Below, piece after piece: positions 43,657 through 54,818 of a stretch of 64,000 nt of DNA (position 1 is its first letter; the number at the start of each line of letters is the position of its first letter). The position numbers were made by a program, and so were the translations under genes. The notes under the pieces were generated by a model that was not told where the DNA came from, searched no databases, and saw nothing but the letters and a program-made list of their open reading frames with translations. The DNA lies in assembly GCF_021117275.1 (NCBI RefSeq), contig NZ_CP088245.1:1835501-1899500 (forward strand), written 5' to 3'. This DNA is from Metabacillus sp. B2-18. Its GTDB lineage: Bacteria; Bacillota; Bacilli; Bacillales; Bacillaceae.

Positions 43657-46070
43657 AGTATGCGAGTGTAATCGTTGATGTTCCTTCAATGCAAACAGAT
43701 CGGTCCTTTGATTATAAAATACCTGAAGAGTGGCAAGGCTTTTTAACACCAGGTATGCGGGTCGTTGTACCGTTTGGACCAAGAAAGATTCAAGGATTTG
43801 TAGTTGAGACAAAAGAACATTCTGATTTTAAACGTTTAAAATCGATTACTGAATGTCTGGATTTAACGCCTTGTTTAACAAAAGAGCTATTACAAGTTGG
43901 TCACTGGTTAACAGAAAAAACACTATGTTTTAAGATCTCTGCCTTTCAAGCCATGCTACCAGCCGCTATGAAAGCGAAATATGAAAAAGTGTTATCTTTA
44001 ACACAAGATGAACACCTTCTTAATATTTCTGATCAATTAAAACCGTTCTTTCAAAAACAAAGTCAAGTTGATTTTAAAGAGATCGAACAAGTTGTCTCTT
44101 TAAAAACGATACAAAAAGATATTGAAAATGGGTATGTGGAGCTTATCTATAAAGTAAAACAAAAGGGAAATAAAAAAAGAATTAAAATGATTAATCTTAA
44201 TGTTTCTTTTTCCGAGCTTGAAGATAAGATGAATAACATACCTGTTAACGCTAAAAAGCAATTAGAAGTGCTGCAATATTTTAAAGATAATGAAGTGAAG
44301 ACTATAACTTTACAAGATTTACTAGCAGCAACGAATGTATCAGATGCCTCTGTTAAAGCATTGATTGCAAAAGAAATTTTAAGTGAAAAATATCAAGAGG
44401 TTTATCGTGACCCCTATCAAGACCGTGAATTCAAGAAAACAAATGCGCTATTATTGAATCATGAACAACAGCAAGCGATTAAGCCAATTTTATCTTCAAT
44501 AGAAGAAAACGAACATCATGTATTTCTAATGTATGGGGTAACAGGAAGTGGGAAAACCGAGGTTTATCTTCAATCGATTGAAGAAGTGTTGAAAAATGGA
44601 AAAGAAGCGATCGTACTAGTTCCAGAAATTTCACTTACACCACAAATGGTAAATAGATTCAAAGGAAGATTTGGTTCAAAAGTGGCTGTTCTTCATAGTG
44701 GACTTTCAACAGGTGAAAAATATGATGAATGGAGAAAGATACAGCGTAAAGAAGTTCAATTAGTTGTAGGAGCCAGGTCGGCGATTTTTGCTCCATTTGA
44801 AAACTTAGGTATGATTATTATTGATGAAGAACATGAATCAAGTTATAAGCAAGAAGAGAATCCTCGATATCATGCTCGAGATGTTGCTATTTATCGGGCT
44901 AGAAACCACCATTGTCCGGTTGTATTAGGGAGTGCAACACCAACATTAGAATCATTTGCTCGTGCTCAAAAAGGTGTGTACAAGCTTCTTTCTTTAAAAG
45001 AGCGTGTGAATAAAAGGTCTATGCCAGCTGTTGATATTGTTGACATGAGAGAAGAATTACGAAATGGAAATCGTTCAATGTTTTCTACCTCATTAATAGA
45101 AAAGTTAACTGAAAGACTAGAAAAGGGAGAGCAATCAGTCCTATTCCTGAATAAAAGAGGTTACTCCTCGTTTGTTATGTGTCGTGACTGTGGATTTGTC
45201 ATTCAATGCCCACACTGTGATATTTCCCTAACTTACCATAGATTTGGACAACAACTTAAATGTCATTATTGTGGACATGAAGAGCATATGCCAAAGGTTT
45301 GTCCGGAATGTCAAAGTGAACACATAAGATTTTTTGGAACAGGTACACAAAGAGTTGAAGAAGAATTGGTTAAAGTGTTACCAGAATCTCGGATTATCAG
45401 AATGGATGTTGATACAACTGGGAAAAAAGGTGCTCACGAAAAATTATTAACAATGTTCGGAAATAAAGAAGCGGATATTTTACTTGGTACACAAATGATT
45501 GCAAAAGGCCTTGATTTTCCAGATGTAACCTTAGTTGGAGTTCTAACTGCCGACACAATGCTGCACTTACCTGACTTCCGAGCGTCTGAAAAAACATTTC
45601 AGCTATTAACACAAGTAAGTGGGAGAGCAGGAAGACATGAGCTTCATGGTGAAGTTATCATTCAAACATATACACCAGAACATTATAGTATCCAATTAGC
45701 AAGTCAATATGATTATGATGCTTTTTATGAACAAGAGATGTTTCTTCGAAAATCACATGCATACCCACCTTATTATTACTTAACACTTATAACAATTTCT
45801 CATCCTGAAATTACAAAAGTAGTTGCTGTAACGGAAAAAATCGTTCAGTACTTAAACCGAAATTTATCGAGTACTACAAAAATCCTCGGACCAGTCGCAT
45901 CACCTATCCCAAGGATCAAAGATAGATATCGATATCAATGCATGGTAAAATACAAACGGGAAAACAACTTACATGAGACTTTACGCAAAATCATTGATCA
46001 CTTTCAGCAAGAAATGAGTTCAGATGATCTAGCGATTACGATAGATTTAAGTCCAAACACAATGATGTAA
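43653..46070 (+). CDS. priA: Primosomal protein N' (PriA helicase)
   Basis: An 805-aa superfamily 2 helicase that restarts stalled forks. N-terminal 3'-DNA-binding domain (DRSFDYKIP; GFVVETKEH), Walker A GVTGSGKTE (about 295), IIDEEHES (about 389), two zinc-binding clusters in CRDCGFVIQCPHC...CHYCG...CPECQS (about 509-560), and motif LGTQMIAKGLDFPDVTLVG (about 612). Start ATGA overlaps coaBC. The C-terminal end is intact, ending before a 153-bp gap. Confidence 0.97.
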   Translation: MKYASVIVDVPSMQTDRSFDYKIPEEWQGFLTPGMRVVVPFGPRKIQGFVVETKEHSDFKRLKSITECLDLTPCLTKELLQVGHWLTEKTLCFKISAFQAMLPAAMKAKYEKVLSLTQDEHLLNISDQLKPFFQKQSQVDFKEIEQVVSLKTIQKDIENGYVELIYKVKQKGNKKRIKMINLNVSFSELEDKMNNIPVNAKKQLEVLQYFKDNEVKTITLQDLLAATNVSDASVKALIAKEILSEKYQEVYRDPYQDREFKKTNALLLNHEQQQAIKPILSSIEENEHHVFLMYGVTGSGKTEVYLQSIEEVLKNGKEAIVLVPEISLTPQMVNRFKGRFGSKVAVLHSGLSTGEKYDEWRKIQRKEVQLVVGARSAIFAPFENLGMIIIDEEHESSYKQEENPRYHARDVAIYRARNHHCPVVLGSATPTLESFARAQKGVYKLLSLKERVNKRSMPAVDIVDMREELRNGNRSMFSTSLIEKLTERLEKGEQSVLFLNKRGYSSFVMCRDCGFVIQCPHCDISLTYHRFGQQLKCHYCGHEEHMPKVCPECQSEHIRFFGTGTQRVEEELVKVLPESRIIRMDVDTTGKKGAHEKLLTMFGNKEADILLGTQMIAKGLDFPDVTLVGVLTADTMLHLPDFRASEKTFQLLTQVSGRAGRHELHGEVIIQTYTPEHYSIQLASQYDYDAFYEQEMFLRKSHAYPPYYYLTLITISHPEITKVVAVTEKIVQYLNRNLSSTTKILGPVASPIPRIKDRYRYQCMVKYKRENNLHETLRKIIDHFQQEMSSDDLAITIDLSPNTMM

Positions 46071-46136
46071 CATTTACTTACTTAGCTATAAATAGCAATC
46101 ATCAAGAATTATATATTTTAATTTTAAGGAATATCC

Positions 46137-46174
46137 GAATGGTTAAATTCAGAAATACTCTGTTTTTACCATTC
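46137..46174. other. A/T-rich hairpin in the priA-def gap
   Basis: GAATGGT (46137-46143) and ACCATTC (46168-46174) with an inner CAGA/TCTG pairing. No T-run, so not a standard terminator. Nothing else is seen in 46071-46223. Confidence 0.4.
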
Positions 46175-46223
46175 CATACATAATTTATTTTATAAAGATC
46201 TGTAAACGTTTGGAGGAATTTTT

Positions 46224-46706
46224 TTGGCTGTAAAACAGATTGTTATGTTTCCGGATGAAGTATTAGAAAGGCCGTGTGACAAAGTAACAGTTTTTGATAA
46301 AAAATTAACAAAGCTCTTAGGTGATATGTACGATACCATGATAGAAAATGATGGGGTAGGTTTAGCTGCACCACAGATAGGCATTTCTCAACAAATTGCG
46401 ATTGTTGATATAGATGATCACCACGGGACAATCGAGTTAATTAATCCTGAAATAATAGAGCAACGCGGGAAGCAGACAGGTCCTGAAGGATGTTTAAGCT
46501 TTCCAGGTTTATTTGGCGAAGTAAGCCGGGCAGATTATGTGAAAGTTCGTACATATAATCGTAAAGGAAAAGTGAAAGTAATCGAGGCTGAAGGGTTCCT
46601 TGCTCGTGCCATTCAACACGAAATGGATCACTTAGAAGGAATTTTATTTACATCAAAAGTAGAAAAGTATTTAGAAGAAGAAGATCTTGAAAGTGCGGAA
46701 GGATGA
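46224..46706 (+). CDS. def: Peptide deformylase
   Basis: A 160-aa metallo-enzyme removing the N-formyl group from new proteins. All three motifs are present: [10 protein letters not shown] (about 45-54), EGCLSF with metal Cys (about 89), and HEMDHLEG with both His (about 132-139). Length and motif spacing fit a type 1 enzyme. Start TTG 46224 follows TTGGAGG, aligned with the known MAVK start. Overlaps the possible first start of fmt; the two genes form the usual def-fmt pair. Confidence 0.97.
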   Translation: MAVKQIVMFPDEVLERPCDKVTVFDKKLTKLLGDMYDTMIENDGVGLAAPQIGISQQIAIVDIDDHHGTIELINPEIIEQRGKQTGPEGCLSFPGLFGEVSRADYVKVRTYNRKGKVKVIEAEGFLARAIQHEMDHLEGILFTSKVEKYLEEEDLESAEG

Positions 46707-46711
46707 ATGTA

Positions 46712-47671
46712 ATGACAAAAATTGTTTTTATGGGAACACCTGATTTTTCTGTTCCGGTTTTAAGAAGACTGGTTGAAGAGGGCTATAATGTTGTAGGAGT
46801 TGTTACTCAACCTGATCGGCCAAAAGGAAGAAAGAAAACATTAACTCCTCCTCCTGTTAAAGTTGAAGCTGAGAAACATAATATTAAGGTTCTTCAACCA
46901 GAAAAAATTCGTCATGAAGTTGAAACTGTTTTGGAATTGGAACCAGATTTAATTGTAACAGCTGCTTTTGGTCAAATTTTACCTAAAGAGCTCTTAGAAG
47001 CCCCTAAACATGGATGTATTAATGTTCATGCTTCACTATTACCAGAATTAAGAGGTGGAGCACCAATTCATTATTCGATCTTACAAGGGAAAACTAAAAC
47101 AGGTATTACCATCATGTATATGGCTGAAAAGCTGGATGCTGGAGATATTTTAACACAAGCTGAAGTTGAAATTGATGAAAAAGATACAGTAGGTACTCTC
47201 CATGACAAGCTTAGTGAAGTAGGAGTTAAGCTCTTAATAGATACTATTCCACCATTATTAGAAGGGAAAATAGTACCGCAAAAGCAGGATGATTCTAAAG
47301 CTACTTTTGCTTCTAATATTAAACGGGAACAAGAAATGATTGATTGGACGAAGCCTGGAGAGGAAATATATAACCAAATAAGAGGACTTAACCCATGGCC
47401 TGTTGCGTTTACTAGCTTTCAAAATCAACCACTAAAAATATGGTGGAGTGAGAAGGTCGTAAATAAAAATGAATCTACTCCAGGAACGATTATTGGATTT
47501 GACCAAGATGGGATTGTTGTTGCAACAGGAAATGATACTGCGATAAAAATAACGGAGTTACAACCTTCAGGTAAAAAAAGAATGCGTGGGGAAGATTATT
47601 TAAGAGGTACCACAATGACAGTTGGTGAGAAATTAGGCGATGAAGATGAAAAACAAAATGACCGTACGTGA
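46712..47671 (+). CDS. fmt: Methionyl-tRNA formyltransferase
   Basis: A 319-aa enzyme formylating initiator Met-tRNA. Motifs [15 protein letters not shown] near the start and [18 protein letters not shown] (about 106-123, with the catalytic Asn-His-Asp set), then C-terminal domain with [11 protein letters not shown]. Start chosen at ATG 46712 (MTKIVFMG) behind GGAAGG; an ATG three codons earlier, which would overlap def by ATGA, is the alternative. The stop is inside the rsmB start region. Confidence 0.97.
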   Translation: MTKIVFMGTPDFSVPVLRRLVEEGYNVVGVVTQPDRPKGRKKTLTPPPVKVEAEKHNIKVLQPEKIRHEVETVLELEPDLIVTAAFGQILPKELLEAPKHGCINVHASLLPELRGGAPIHYSILQGKTKTGITIMYMAEKLDAGDILTQAEVEIDEKDTVGTLHDKLSEVGVKLLIDTIPPLLEGKIVPQKQDDSKATFASNIKREQEMIDWTKPGEEIYNQIRGLNPWPVAFTSFQNQPLKIWWSEKVVNKNESTPGTIIGFDQDGIVVATGNDTAIKITELQPSGKKRMRGEDYLRGTTMTVGEKLGDEDEKQNDRT

Positions 47672-48992
47672 TGTGGCTGTTGAGACATTACTTCAAATTG
47701 AAAAAAATCAAGCATACAGTAACTTACTTTTAAATTCTATGATTAAGAAATATCAAGTGAATACAAAGGATATTTCTTTGTTAACTGAAATTGTATATGG
47801 AACTTTACAACGAAAAGATACCCTTGATTATTACTTAGAGAACTTTATAAAGAAAACAAAAAAAATCGATGCGTGGGTAAGAATTTTGCTTCGCATCTCA
47901 GTTTATCAAATGGTTTATCTAGATCGTGTACCGGAGCGAGCAATTTTTTTTGAAGCAGTAGAAATTGCTAAAAAAAGAGGACATAAGGGAATTTCTTCTT
48001 TTGTCAATGGTGTACTAAGATCGCTACAAAGAGAGGGTTTATCAGATATAAACCAGATTGCTGATCCTGTTGAAAGACTCTCGATTAAAACGAGTCACCC
48101 AAAATGGTTAGTAGAAAAGTGGATTGATCAGTATGGGTATGAAGAAACAGAAAAAATGTGTGAAGCTAATCTAACACCACCATCACAAACTGCCCGAGTA
48201 AATCAAACAAAAATGACAGTTGATGAACTAATGAAGACATTAAATCAAAATGGAGTAAGTGTAGAACATGGTGATCTAGCGGTTGATGCAATTAAAGGGA
48301 CAAAAGGAAACCTTGCCTTGACTGATGCATTCTCTGAAGGTTTTTTAACGATTCAGGATGAAAGTTCAATGCTGGTTGCAAGAGCGCTGAATCCACAAAT
48401 TGGTGAAACAATTTTAGATGCTTGTGCTGCGCCTGGAGGAAAGTCTACACATATAGCTGAAAGAATGGAAGGAACAGGTACTGTTCACTCATTGGATCTT
48501 CATGAGCACAAAGTAAAGCTAATTAAACAACAAGCAGAACGACTTAATTTAACAAATATTCAAGCAGAGGCTTTAGATAGTAGACTTGCAGGAGAGCGTT
48601 TTGAGAAAAATAAGTTTGACCGAATTTTAGTAGATGCGCCATGCTCGGGATTTGGTGTTATTCGAAGAAAGCCGGATATAAAATATACAAAATCTCCTGA
48701 GGATGTTCTAAAGCTTGCAGAGTTACAGAAAAATATCTTACATGCTGTTGCCCCTTTATTAAAAAGTAATGGTGTGTTAGTTTATAGTACATGTACAATT
48801 GACCGAGAAGAAAACACGGATGTTATTCAATCATTCTTAAAACATCATCCTGAGTTTGAACTTGATCAGGGTGCAATTCATCATTTTCCTGAAAACCTTC
48901 ATCCATATTTTAATGGAGGAGAAGTACAACTGTTACCACATTACTTTGGAACAGACGGATTTTATATAGTATGTTTACGAAAGAAGGGTTAA
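47640..48992 (+). CDS. rsmB: 16S rRNA (cytosine-967-C5)-methyltransferase
   Basis: A 450-aa enzyme (YloM/Sun). N-terminal NusB-like RNA-binding domain ([34 protein letters not shown]) and C-terminal SAM domain: [10 protein letters not shown] (about 262-271), [15 protein letters not shown] (about 334) and the catalytic Cys in [11 protein letters not shown] (about 382). Overlaps fmt by 32 bases. A start at ATG 47646 is also possible. Confidence 0.95.
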   Translation: MKMKNKMTVRDVAVETLLQIEKNQAYSNLLLNSMIKKYQVNTKDISLLTEIVYGTLQRKDTLDYYLENFIKKTKKIDAWVRILLRISVYQMVYLDRVPERAIFFEAVEIAKKRGHKGISSFVNGVLRSLQREGLSDINQIADPVERLSIKTSHPKWLVEKWIDQYGYEETEKMCEANLTPPSQTARVNQTKMTVDELMKTLNQNGVSVEHGDLAVDAIKGTKGNLALTDAFSEGFLTIQDESSMLVARALNPQIGETILDACAAPGGKSTHIAERMEGTGTVHSLDLHEHKVKLIKQQAERLNLTNIQAEALDSRLAGERFEKNKFDRILVDAPCSGFGVIRRKPDIKYTKSPEDVLKLAELQKNILHAVAPLLKSNGVLVYSTCTIDREENTDVIQSFLKHHPEFELDQGAIHHFPENLHPYFNGGEVQLLPHYFGTDGFYIVCLRKKG

Positions 48993-48994
48993 AA

Positions 48995-50092
48995 TTGGAA
49001 CAAGCAAAAGCAACGAGGACTAAAAAAGACAACTTAGAGAAGAATAGCAACCCATCCATATATTCTTTAGAACTTCATGAGCTTGAAGATTGGCTAAAAG
49101 AACATGGAGAAAAATCGTTCAGAGCAAACCAGGTTTTTGAATGGCTTTACACAAAGCGTGCAACAAGCTTTGAGGATATGTCAAATCTCTCAAAGAGCTT
49201 GAGAACACTATTAAATGAGAATTTTACTTTAACAACATTAAATACTTTAATTCAACAAACATCAAAAGACGGGACAATTAAGTTTCTTTTTGAACTTCAT
49301 GATGGATACTCTATTGAAACGGTTTTAATGAGACATGAATATGGCAATTCTGTATGTGTAACGACACAAGTTGGGTGTAGAATTGGATGTACATTCTGTG
49401 CTTCAACTTTAGGTGGTTTAAAAAGAAATTTAGAAGCTGGAGAAATTGTTGCTCAAGTTGTAAAAGTTCAACAAGCCCTTGACGAATTCGAAGAGCGTGT
49501 CAGTCATGTAGTTATTATGGGAATAGGTGAGCCTTTTGATAATTATGATGAAATGATGTCATTCTTAAAAATTATTAATCATGATAAAGGCTTAAATATT
49601 GGAGCCCGACACATTACAGTTTCTACTAGTGGTATTATTCCGAAAATTTATAAGTTTGCTGATGAAAAGCTGCAAATTAACTTTGCGATTTCTCTACATG
49701 CACCAAATACTGAGTTGAGAACGAAGCTAATGCCCATTAATAAAGCATACAAGCTACCAGATCTTATGGAAGCAGTAAGGTACTATGTAGATAAGACTGG
49801 ACGACGTGTGAGTTTTGAATATGGATTATTTGGTGGAGAAAATGATCAGGTAGAGCATGCTGAAGAACTTGCACAATTAGTGAAAGGGTTAAAATGTCAT
49901 ATTAATTTAATTCCAGTTAACTATGTACCTGAAAGAAACTATGTTCGTACACCAAAAGAGCAAATCAAACTATTTGAAGATACGCTTAAAAAGCACGGTG
50001 TTAATGTGACAACTAGAAGAGAACAAGGACATGATATTGATGCAGCGTGTGGCCAACTTCGAGCTAAGGAGCGTAAAGAGGAGACGAGGTGA
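48995..50092 (+). CDS. rlmN: Dual-specificity rRNA/tRNA (adenine-C2)-methyltransferase RlmN
   Basis: A 365-aa radical SAM enzyme methylating A2503 of 23S rRNA and A37 of some tRNAs. The cluster motif CxxxCxxC is in [17 protein letters not shown] (about 126-142); the methyl-carrier Cys is in [12 protein letters not shown] near the C-terminus. Start chosen at TTG 48995 behind AGAAGGG, since the ATG at 48971 lies inside rsmB without RBS and B. subtilis YloN starts at a similar place. Overlaps prpC by 4 bases. Confidence 0.95.
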   Translation: MEQAKATRTKKDNLEKNSNPSIYSLELHELEDWLKEHGEKSFRANQVFEWLYTKRATSFEDMSNLSKSLRTLLNENFTLTTLNTLIQQTSKDGTIKFLFELHDGYSIETVLMRHEYGNSVCVTTQVGCRIGCTFCASTLGGLKRNLEAGEIVAQVVKVQQALDEFEERVSHVVIMGIGEPFDNYDEMMSFLKIINHDKGLNIGARHITVSTSGIIPKIYKFADEKLQINFAISLHAPNTELRTKLMPINKAYKLPDLMEAVRYYVDKTGRRVSFEYGLFGGENDQVEHAEELAQLVKGLKCHINLIPVNYVPERNYVRTPKEQIKLFEDTLKKHGVNVTTRREQGHDIDAACGQLRAKERKEETR

Positions 50093-50853
50093 CCATTTTG
50101 GAACACATTTTTTTGACTGATAGGGGAAAGGTTAGACAACATAACGAAGATAGTGTTGGCGTGTTTGAAAATGAAACGGGGATATTAGCAATAGTAGCAG
50201 ATGGTATGGGTGGTCATTTGGCTGGAGATGTTGCAAGTCAAATGACAATCTCTACTTTTAAGGAATTATGGGAACAAGCTCCAACTATTAATGGACCAAG
50301 TGATGCTGAAGCTTGGTTAATCGAAAAAGTGGAAGAAGTGAATAAAACTGTTTATGAGCATTCTCTAACTAATTCGGAATGTCAAGGAATGGGGACAACC
50401 ATAGTTGGAGTTTTGGTTACACCTAGTTTTGCCACCATCGGTCATATCGGAGATAGTCGCTGCTACCTTTTAAATAATAGTGGCTTTAAACAAGTTACAC
50501 AAGATCATTCACTTGTTAACGAATTGGTAAGATCAGGTCAAATTTCTAAGGAAGATGCAGAACATCATCCTCGTAAAAATGTTCTTTTAAGAGCATTAGG
50601 AACTGAACAAACGGTTGATCTTGATGTTAGAACAATTGAACTAGAGGAAAATGATGTACTATTGCTTTGTTCTGATGGATTGTCAAATAAAATATCTGAC
50701 GAGACATTGGAGCATGAGTTACTTCAATCTAAAGATTTGTCTCATACTGCAAACCATTTAGTACAAATGGCAAATGATAATGGAGGGGAAGATAATATTT
50801 CCATTATCATACTAAAAAAGTCGACAAATAAATTAGGTGAAGATCCGTGCTAA
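50089..50853 (+). CDS. prpC: PPM-type protein phosphatase, partner of PrkC
   Basis: A 254-aa PP2C phosphatase reversing PrkC phosphorylation. Metal-site motifs [47 protein letters not shown] and the final NGGEDNISI. Start: GTG 50089 follows AAAGAGG and overlaps the rlmN stop (GTGA); TTG 50098 behind GAGGTG is equally good, and would align with the known start. Overlaps prkC by 7 bases. Confidence 0.96.
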   Translation: MTILEHIFLTDRGKVRQHNEDSVGVFENETGILAIVADGMGGHLAGDVASQMTISTFKELWEQAPTINGPSDAEAWLIEKVEEVNKTVYEHSLTNSECQGMGTTIVGVLVTPSFATIGHIGDSRCYLLNNSGFKQVTQDHSLVNELVRSGQISKEDAEHHPRKNVLLRALGTEQTVDLDVRTIELEENDVLLLCSDGLSNKISDETLEHELLQSKDLSHTANHLVQMANDNGGEDNISIIILKKSTNKLGEDPC

Positions 50854-52841
50854 TAGGAAAAAGAATTAGTGGTCGATATAAAATTCTAGAAGTTGTAGGT
50901 GGCGGTGGCATGGCTAACGTTTACCTAGCCCGAGACATGATTCTAGAACGCGAAGTGGCAATGAAGGTGTTGCGCTTTGATTTTTCCAATGATGATGAAT
51001 TTATTAAACGATTTAGAAGAGAAGCACAATCAGCAACTAGTTTGGCGCATCCAAATATCGTAAGTATATATGATGTTGGTGAAGAGGACGGTATTTACTA
51101 TATTGTTATGGAGTACGTGGAAGGCCAGACTTTAAAACAATACATACAACAGTTTGCACCAGTTCATCCAAGAAAAGCAGTGAATATTATGGTGCAAATT
51201 GCATCGGCCATTCAGCACGCACATGATAATCAAATTATTCATAGAGACATAAAGCCGCATAATATTCTTATTGATCATCATGGAAATGTGAAGGTAACAG
51301 ATTTTGGAATTGCTACAGCGTTAAGTTCAACGACCATAACACAAACAAATTCAGTATTAGGATCTGTTCACTATTTATCACCTGAACAAGCAAGAGGTGG
51401 ACTGGCTAATAAAAAATCAGATATTTACTCTATTGGTATTGTTTTATTTGAGTTATTAACTGGACGATTACCGTTTGATGGAGAATCAGCTATCTCAATT
51501 GCCCTTAAGCATTTGCAATCAGAAACTCCATCCCCTAAAAGGTGGAATCCTGACATACCCCAAAGTATTGAAAACATAATTTTAAGATCGACTGCTAAGG
51601 ATCCGTTTCACCGTTATGATTCAGTAGAAGAAATGGAAAAGGATCTTGAAACAGCCTTTGATGTTAGTAGAATTTCTGAGGAACGTTTTTCTATACCTGA
51701 AGATGATGAAGCCACCAAGGCTATACCAATTATTACAAATGAGAATTTTAATGAACATAAGGTAGAAGACACCATTGTCAGAAAACCTGTTGGTAACGAG
51801 AATTTTAATAATTCCAATCAGGAAGAAAATAGCAATAAAGGAAAAAAGCAAAAGAAACCCAAAAAGAAGAAAAGCAAGCTTGCTACCTTTATCGTTTCAG
51901 TATTTTTGATTTTACTTGTTGCAGGTATAGCTGCTTTTACAATCATTCCTTCCTTTTTCCTTCCTAAGGATGTTGAGGTTCCGGACGTTACAGGAAAGTC
52001 CTACGAAGAAGCTGTTAACATATTGCTTGATAGTGGATTTGAAGTGGCGGATCCAGTGCTGGTAACAGATGAAGAGGTTGAAGAGGGGTATGTTATTAAA
52101 ACAGAACCAACCGCAAATGAAATCATCAAGGAAGGCTCTACTATTACAATCTATGAAAGTATAGGAAAAGAAAAAGTGGTATTAGAGGATTATGTTGGAA
52201 GAAAAATTGATCGTATTACCTCTATTCTTGAAATGAAGGGCTTTACAGTAGAGGTTGTAAAAGAAGAATATAGTGAGACCGAACCTGCTGGTAACATATT
52301 GTCCCAAGATCCTGAAATCGGAGAAGAAGTTGTACCAGAAGACACAGTGGTAGAATTTACGGTTAGTAAAGGGCCAAAACTAGTGAAAATAGAGGATCTG
52401 GTTGGGAAAACAAAGGAAGAAGTTAATAAATATATTTCAGAAACAGGATTTAGTGTTAATGTTGATGATGAGTATTCAGCAGAAGTGGAGAAAGGCTCAC
52501 TCATCAGGCAAAGTCCAAAGGCTGGTACTGAAGTTGTACCAAAAGAAACAACATTAGAAGTTGTCTATTCTCTTGGTCCGGAGCCTAAGCCTTCTAAGAC
52601 AGTAACAAAAACTGTTACAATCCCTTATGAAACGGAAGAACAGGGCAAAGAATTAGAAGTGAAGATTTCAATTGACGATGAAGAACATTCTATATCAGAC
52701 GTATTTGAAACCTTTACTATTACTAGTCCTCGGGTAAAAACATTAGAATTTACAATACCACCAAATGACAAAGCTTTTTATCAGATTACTGTGGATAATA
52801 AAATTGTAATAACTGAGACTATTCCCTATCCAGAGGGATAG
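50847..52841 (+). CDS. prkC: PASTA-domain Ser/Thr protein kinase PrkC
   Basis: A 664-aa membrane kinase. Kinase domain about 10-270: VVGGGGMANVYLARD, catalytic HRDIKPHNIL, DFG, activation loop with TITQTNSVLGSVHYLSPEQ. A charged linker rich in Lys (about 325-343), then a transmembrane helix (about 344-370), then three extracellular PASTA repeats (about 373-440, 441-508, 509-575) that bind muropeptides or cell-wall fragments, and a Thr/Lys-rich C-terminal domain. In Bacillus it signals germination and stationary-phase events. Start GTG 50847, overlapping prpC. Confidence 0.97.
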   Translation: MLIGKRISGRYKILEVVGGGGMANVYLARDMILEREVAMKVLRFDFSNDDEFIKRFRREAQSATSLAHPNIVSIYDVGEEDGIYYIVMEYVEGQTLKQYIQQFAPVHPRKAVNIMVQIASAIQHAHDNQIIHRDIKPHNILIDHHGNVKVTDFGIATALSSTTITQTNSVLGSVHYLSPEQARGGLANKKSDIYSIGIVLFELLTGRLPFDGESAISIALKHLQSETPSPKRWNPDIPQSIENIILRSTAKDPFHRYDSVEEMEKDLETAFDVSRISEERFSIPEDDEATKAIPIITNENFNEHKVEDTIVRKPVGNENFNNSNQEENSNKGKKQKKPKKKKSKLATFIVSVFLILLVAGIAAFTIIPSFFLPKDVEVPDVTGKSYEEAVNILLDSGFEVADPVLVTDEEVEEGYVIKTEPTANEIIKEGSTITIYESIGKEKVVLEDYVGRKIDRITSILEMKGFTVEVVKEEYSETEPAGNILSQDPEIGEEVVPEDTVVEFTVSKGPKLVKIEDLVGKTKEEVNKYISETGFSVNVDDEYSAEVEKGSLIRQSPKAGTEVVPKETTLEVVYSLGPEPKPSKTVTKTVTIPYETEEQGKELEVKISIDDEEHSISDVFETFTITSPRVKTLEFTIPPNDKAFYQITVDNKIVITETIPYPEG

Positions 52842-52954
52842 AAATGAACGACGAATGAGAATTCTAAATAGCAAAGAGTTTTTTTATGTTTGCATAGCCT
52901 TTTTTAGTAAATATTCACGATCATTTAATCGGAACACATCCAAGGAGGTTATCC

Positions 52955-53839
52955 ATGCCACAAGGGAAAATTGTGAAGGCTCTTAGTGGTTTTTACTATG
53001 TTCAAGATCAAGAGAGATTAGTTCAGTGTAGAGGAAGAGGTGTATTTAGGAAGAATAAGATAACACCTCTTGTAGGCGACGAGGTAGAATATCAAGCCGA
53101 AAATGACTTGGAAGGATATATTCTTGAAGTCTTTGATCGTAAAAATGAACTTGTAAGACCACCTATTTGTAATGTTGATCAAGCTATTCTTGTATTTTCT
53201 GCAGTAGAGCCTGATTTTAGTCCAACGCTTCTTGATCGATTTCTTGTACTAATTGAAGCAAATGAGATCATTCCAATCATTGTTATTAGTAAAACAGATC
53301 TTATATCCTCTGATAAAATAAGAGGAGAAGTTCAGTCTTATGCAAAAGATTATGAAAATGCAGGTTATACCGTCTTGTTAACCTCAACGGTCGAATCAAC
53401 AGTTGAAAATGATTTGCTACCGTATTTAAATGACCATATTTCAGTTTTTGCAGGTCAATCAGGGGTGGGGAAATCCTCTTTATTAAATGTATTAAGACCG
53501 GATCTAGAATTGAAAACGAATGATATTTCTTCCCATTTAGGGCGGGGGAAGCATACAACAAGACATGTTGAACTTATTTCAGTAGGAACAGGTTTTGTAG
53601 CAGATACTCCTGGTTTTAGTTCACTGGATTTTACAGGTATTGAGGTGGAAGATCTTTCATACTGTTTTCCAGAGATGCGTGAACGAAGTAGTAGCTGTAA
53701 ATTCAGAGGATGCACTCATGTCAAAGAACCAAAATGTGCAGTAAAAGAGGCTGTTGAAAAAGGAGAAATACCGCAATACCGATATGAGCATTATTTAACA
53801 TTCGTAGAAGAGATAAAAGATAGAAAGCCGAGGTATTAA
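52955..53839 (+). CDS. rsgA: Ribosome small-subunit maturation GTPase RsgA
   Basis: A 294-aa circularly permuted GTPase (CpgA/YloQ). OB fold about 1-65 ([11 protein letters not shown]), G4 motif VISKTD (about 110), G1 [12 protein letters not shown] (about 166), G3 DTPG (about 216), and a C-terminal zinc site [14 protein letters not shown] (about 248-261) with a further His. It checks late assembly of the 30S subunit. It is also a PrkC substrate in B. subtilis, matching the neighbourhood. RBS AAGGAGG. The 113-bp gap from prkC shows no gene. Confidence 0.97.
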   Translation: MPQGKIVKALSGFYYVQDQERLVQCRGRGVFRKNKITPLVGDEVEYQAENDLEGYILEVFDRKNELVRPPICNVDQAILVFSAVEPDFSPTLLDRFLVLIEANEIIPIIVISKTDLISSDKIRGEVQSYAKDYENAGYTVLLTSTVESTVENDLLPYLNDHISVFAGQSGVGKSSLLNVLRPDLELKTNDISSHLGRGKHTTRHVELISVGTGFVADTPGFSSLDFTGIEVEDLSYCFPEMRERSSSCKFRGCTHVKEPKCAVKEAVEKGEIPQYRYEHYLTFVEEIKDRKPRY

Positions 53840-53840
53840 T

Positions 53841-54497
53841 ATGATAAAAATTGCTCCATCGATTTTATCGGCAGATTTTGCTAAATTGGGAGAGGAAATT
53901 AAGGATGTTGAAAAGGGAGGTGCAGATTATATTCATGTTGATGTAATGGACGGCCACTTTGTTCCTAACATTACGATCGGACCACTTATTGTCGAGGCTA
54001 TAAGACCTGTAACAAAGCTTCCTTTAGACGTTCATTTAATGATTGAACAACCTGATTTGTATATTAAAGAATTTGTCCGTGCAGGAGCCGATATTATTAC
54101 TGTTCATGTAGAAGCTTCTAAACATCTGCACCGAACAATTCAACTTATTAAGTCTGAAGGAATAAAAGCTGGTGTTGTGTTAAATCCACATACACCAATT
54201 GAGTTAATATTACACATTCTTGAGGATATTGATATGGTATTGTTCATGACTGTTAATCCGGGCTTCGGTGGGCAATCATTCATACCGCAAGTCTTACCTA
54301 AGATAAAGGCATTAGCTGATATAATTAAAGAAAGAAATCTTTCAGTTGATATAGAAGTTGATGGCGGGATTAATGAAGAAACAGCTAAGCAATGTGTTGC
54401 TGCTGGAGCAAATGTTTTAGTTGCCGGTTCTTTTATATACAATAAGCCTGACCGTCATGAGGCAATACAAAGTCTTAAGCAAGCAGTTCTATCTTAA
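53841..54497 (+). CDS. rpe: Ribulose-phosphate 3-epimerase
   Basis: A 218-aa TIM-barrel enzyme of the pentose phosphate pathway interconverting ribulose-5-P and xylulose-5-P. Signatures: [28 protein letters not shown] (about 33-48), [15 protein letters not shown] (about 137-146) and [10 protein letters not shown]. One base after the rsgA stop, so cotranscribed. Confidence 0.98.
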   Translation: MIKIAPSILSADFAKLGEEIKDVEKGGADYIHVDVMDGHFVPNITIGPLIVEAIRPVTKLPLDVHLMIEQPDLYIKEFVRAGADIITVHVEASKHLHRTIQLIKSEGIKAGVVLNPHTPIELILHILEDIDMVLFMTVNPGFGGQSFIPQVLPKIKALADIIKERNLSVDIEVDGGINEETAKQCVAAGANVLVAGSFIYNKPDRHEAIQSLKQAVLS

Positions 54498-54576
54498 AGA
54501 ACAAAACACCGTCATAAAATAAGTCAAAAAAACTCATCCTATTACAGTAGACTGCTAAGTGATAGGAGGGGGTAGA

Positions 54577-54756
54577 GTGAATATTTTAAGGGAAGATATT
54601 GCCATAATTGAACAAGCGTTAAAGGTCGCTTTACAAAATAGTTCAGATTATGAAGAAATTTCTCAGTATGAATCAGTATTACAAAGGCTTAAAAGCGGAA
54701 GTACTGACGCTCAGCATGATGGTTTTAGATATGATTATGATGATAATATGCAATAG
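54577..54756 (+). CDS. Small protein of unknown function, between rpe and thiN
   Basis: A 59-aa acidic protein I do not recognise: a helical front half (REDIAIIEQALKVALQNSSDYE) and a tail rich in Asp and Tyr (DGFRYDYDDN). Start chosen at GTG 54577 behind GATAGGAGGGGG. A strong terminator follows, then thiN. No gene lies here in B. subtilis as I recall it. The strong RBS and terminator support it, but no function can be given. Confidence 0.6.
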   Translation: MNILREDIAIIEQALKVALQNSSDYEEISQYESVLQRLKSGSTDAQHDGFRYDYDDNMQ

Positions 54757-54769
54757 AATGAAAGAAACG

Positions 54770-54802
54770 AAGTTCTGGCATTTCATATGCCAGACTTTTT
54801 TC
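54770..54802 (+). terminator. Terminator before thiN
   Basis: AGTTCTGGCAT-TTC-ATATGCCAGACTTTTTT. thiN starts 17 bases on, so it may attenuate read-through from the rpe side. Confidence 0.8.
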
Positions 54803-54818
54803 GTAGTGAGGAGATAAA

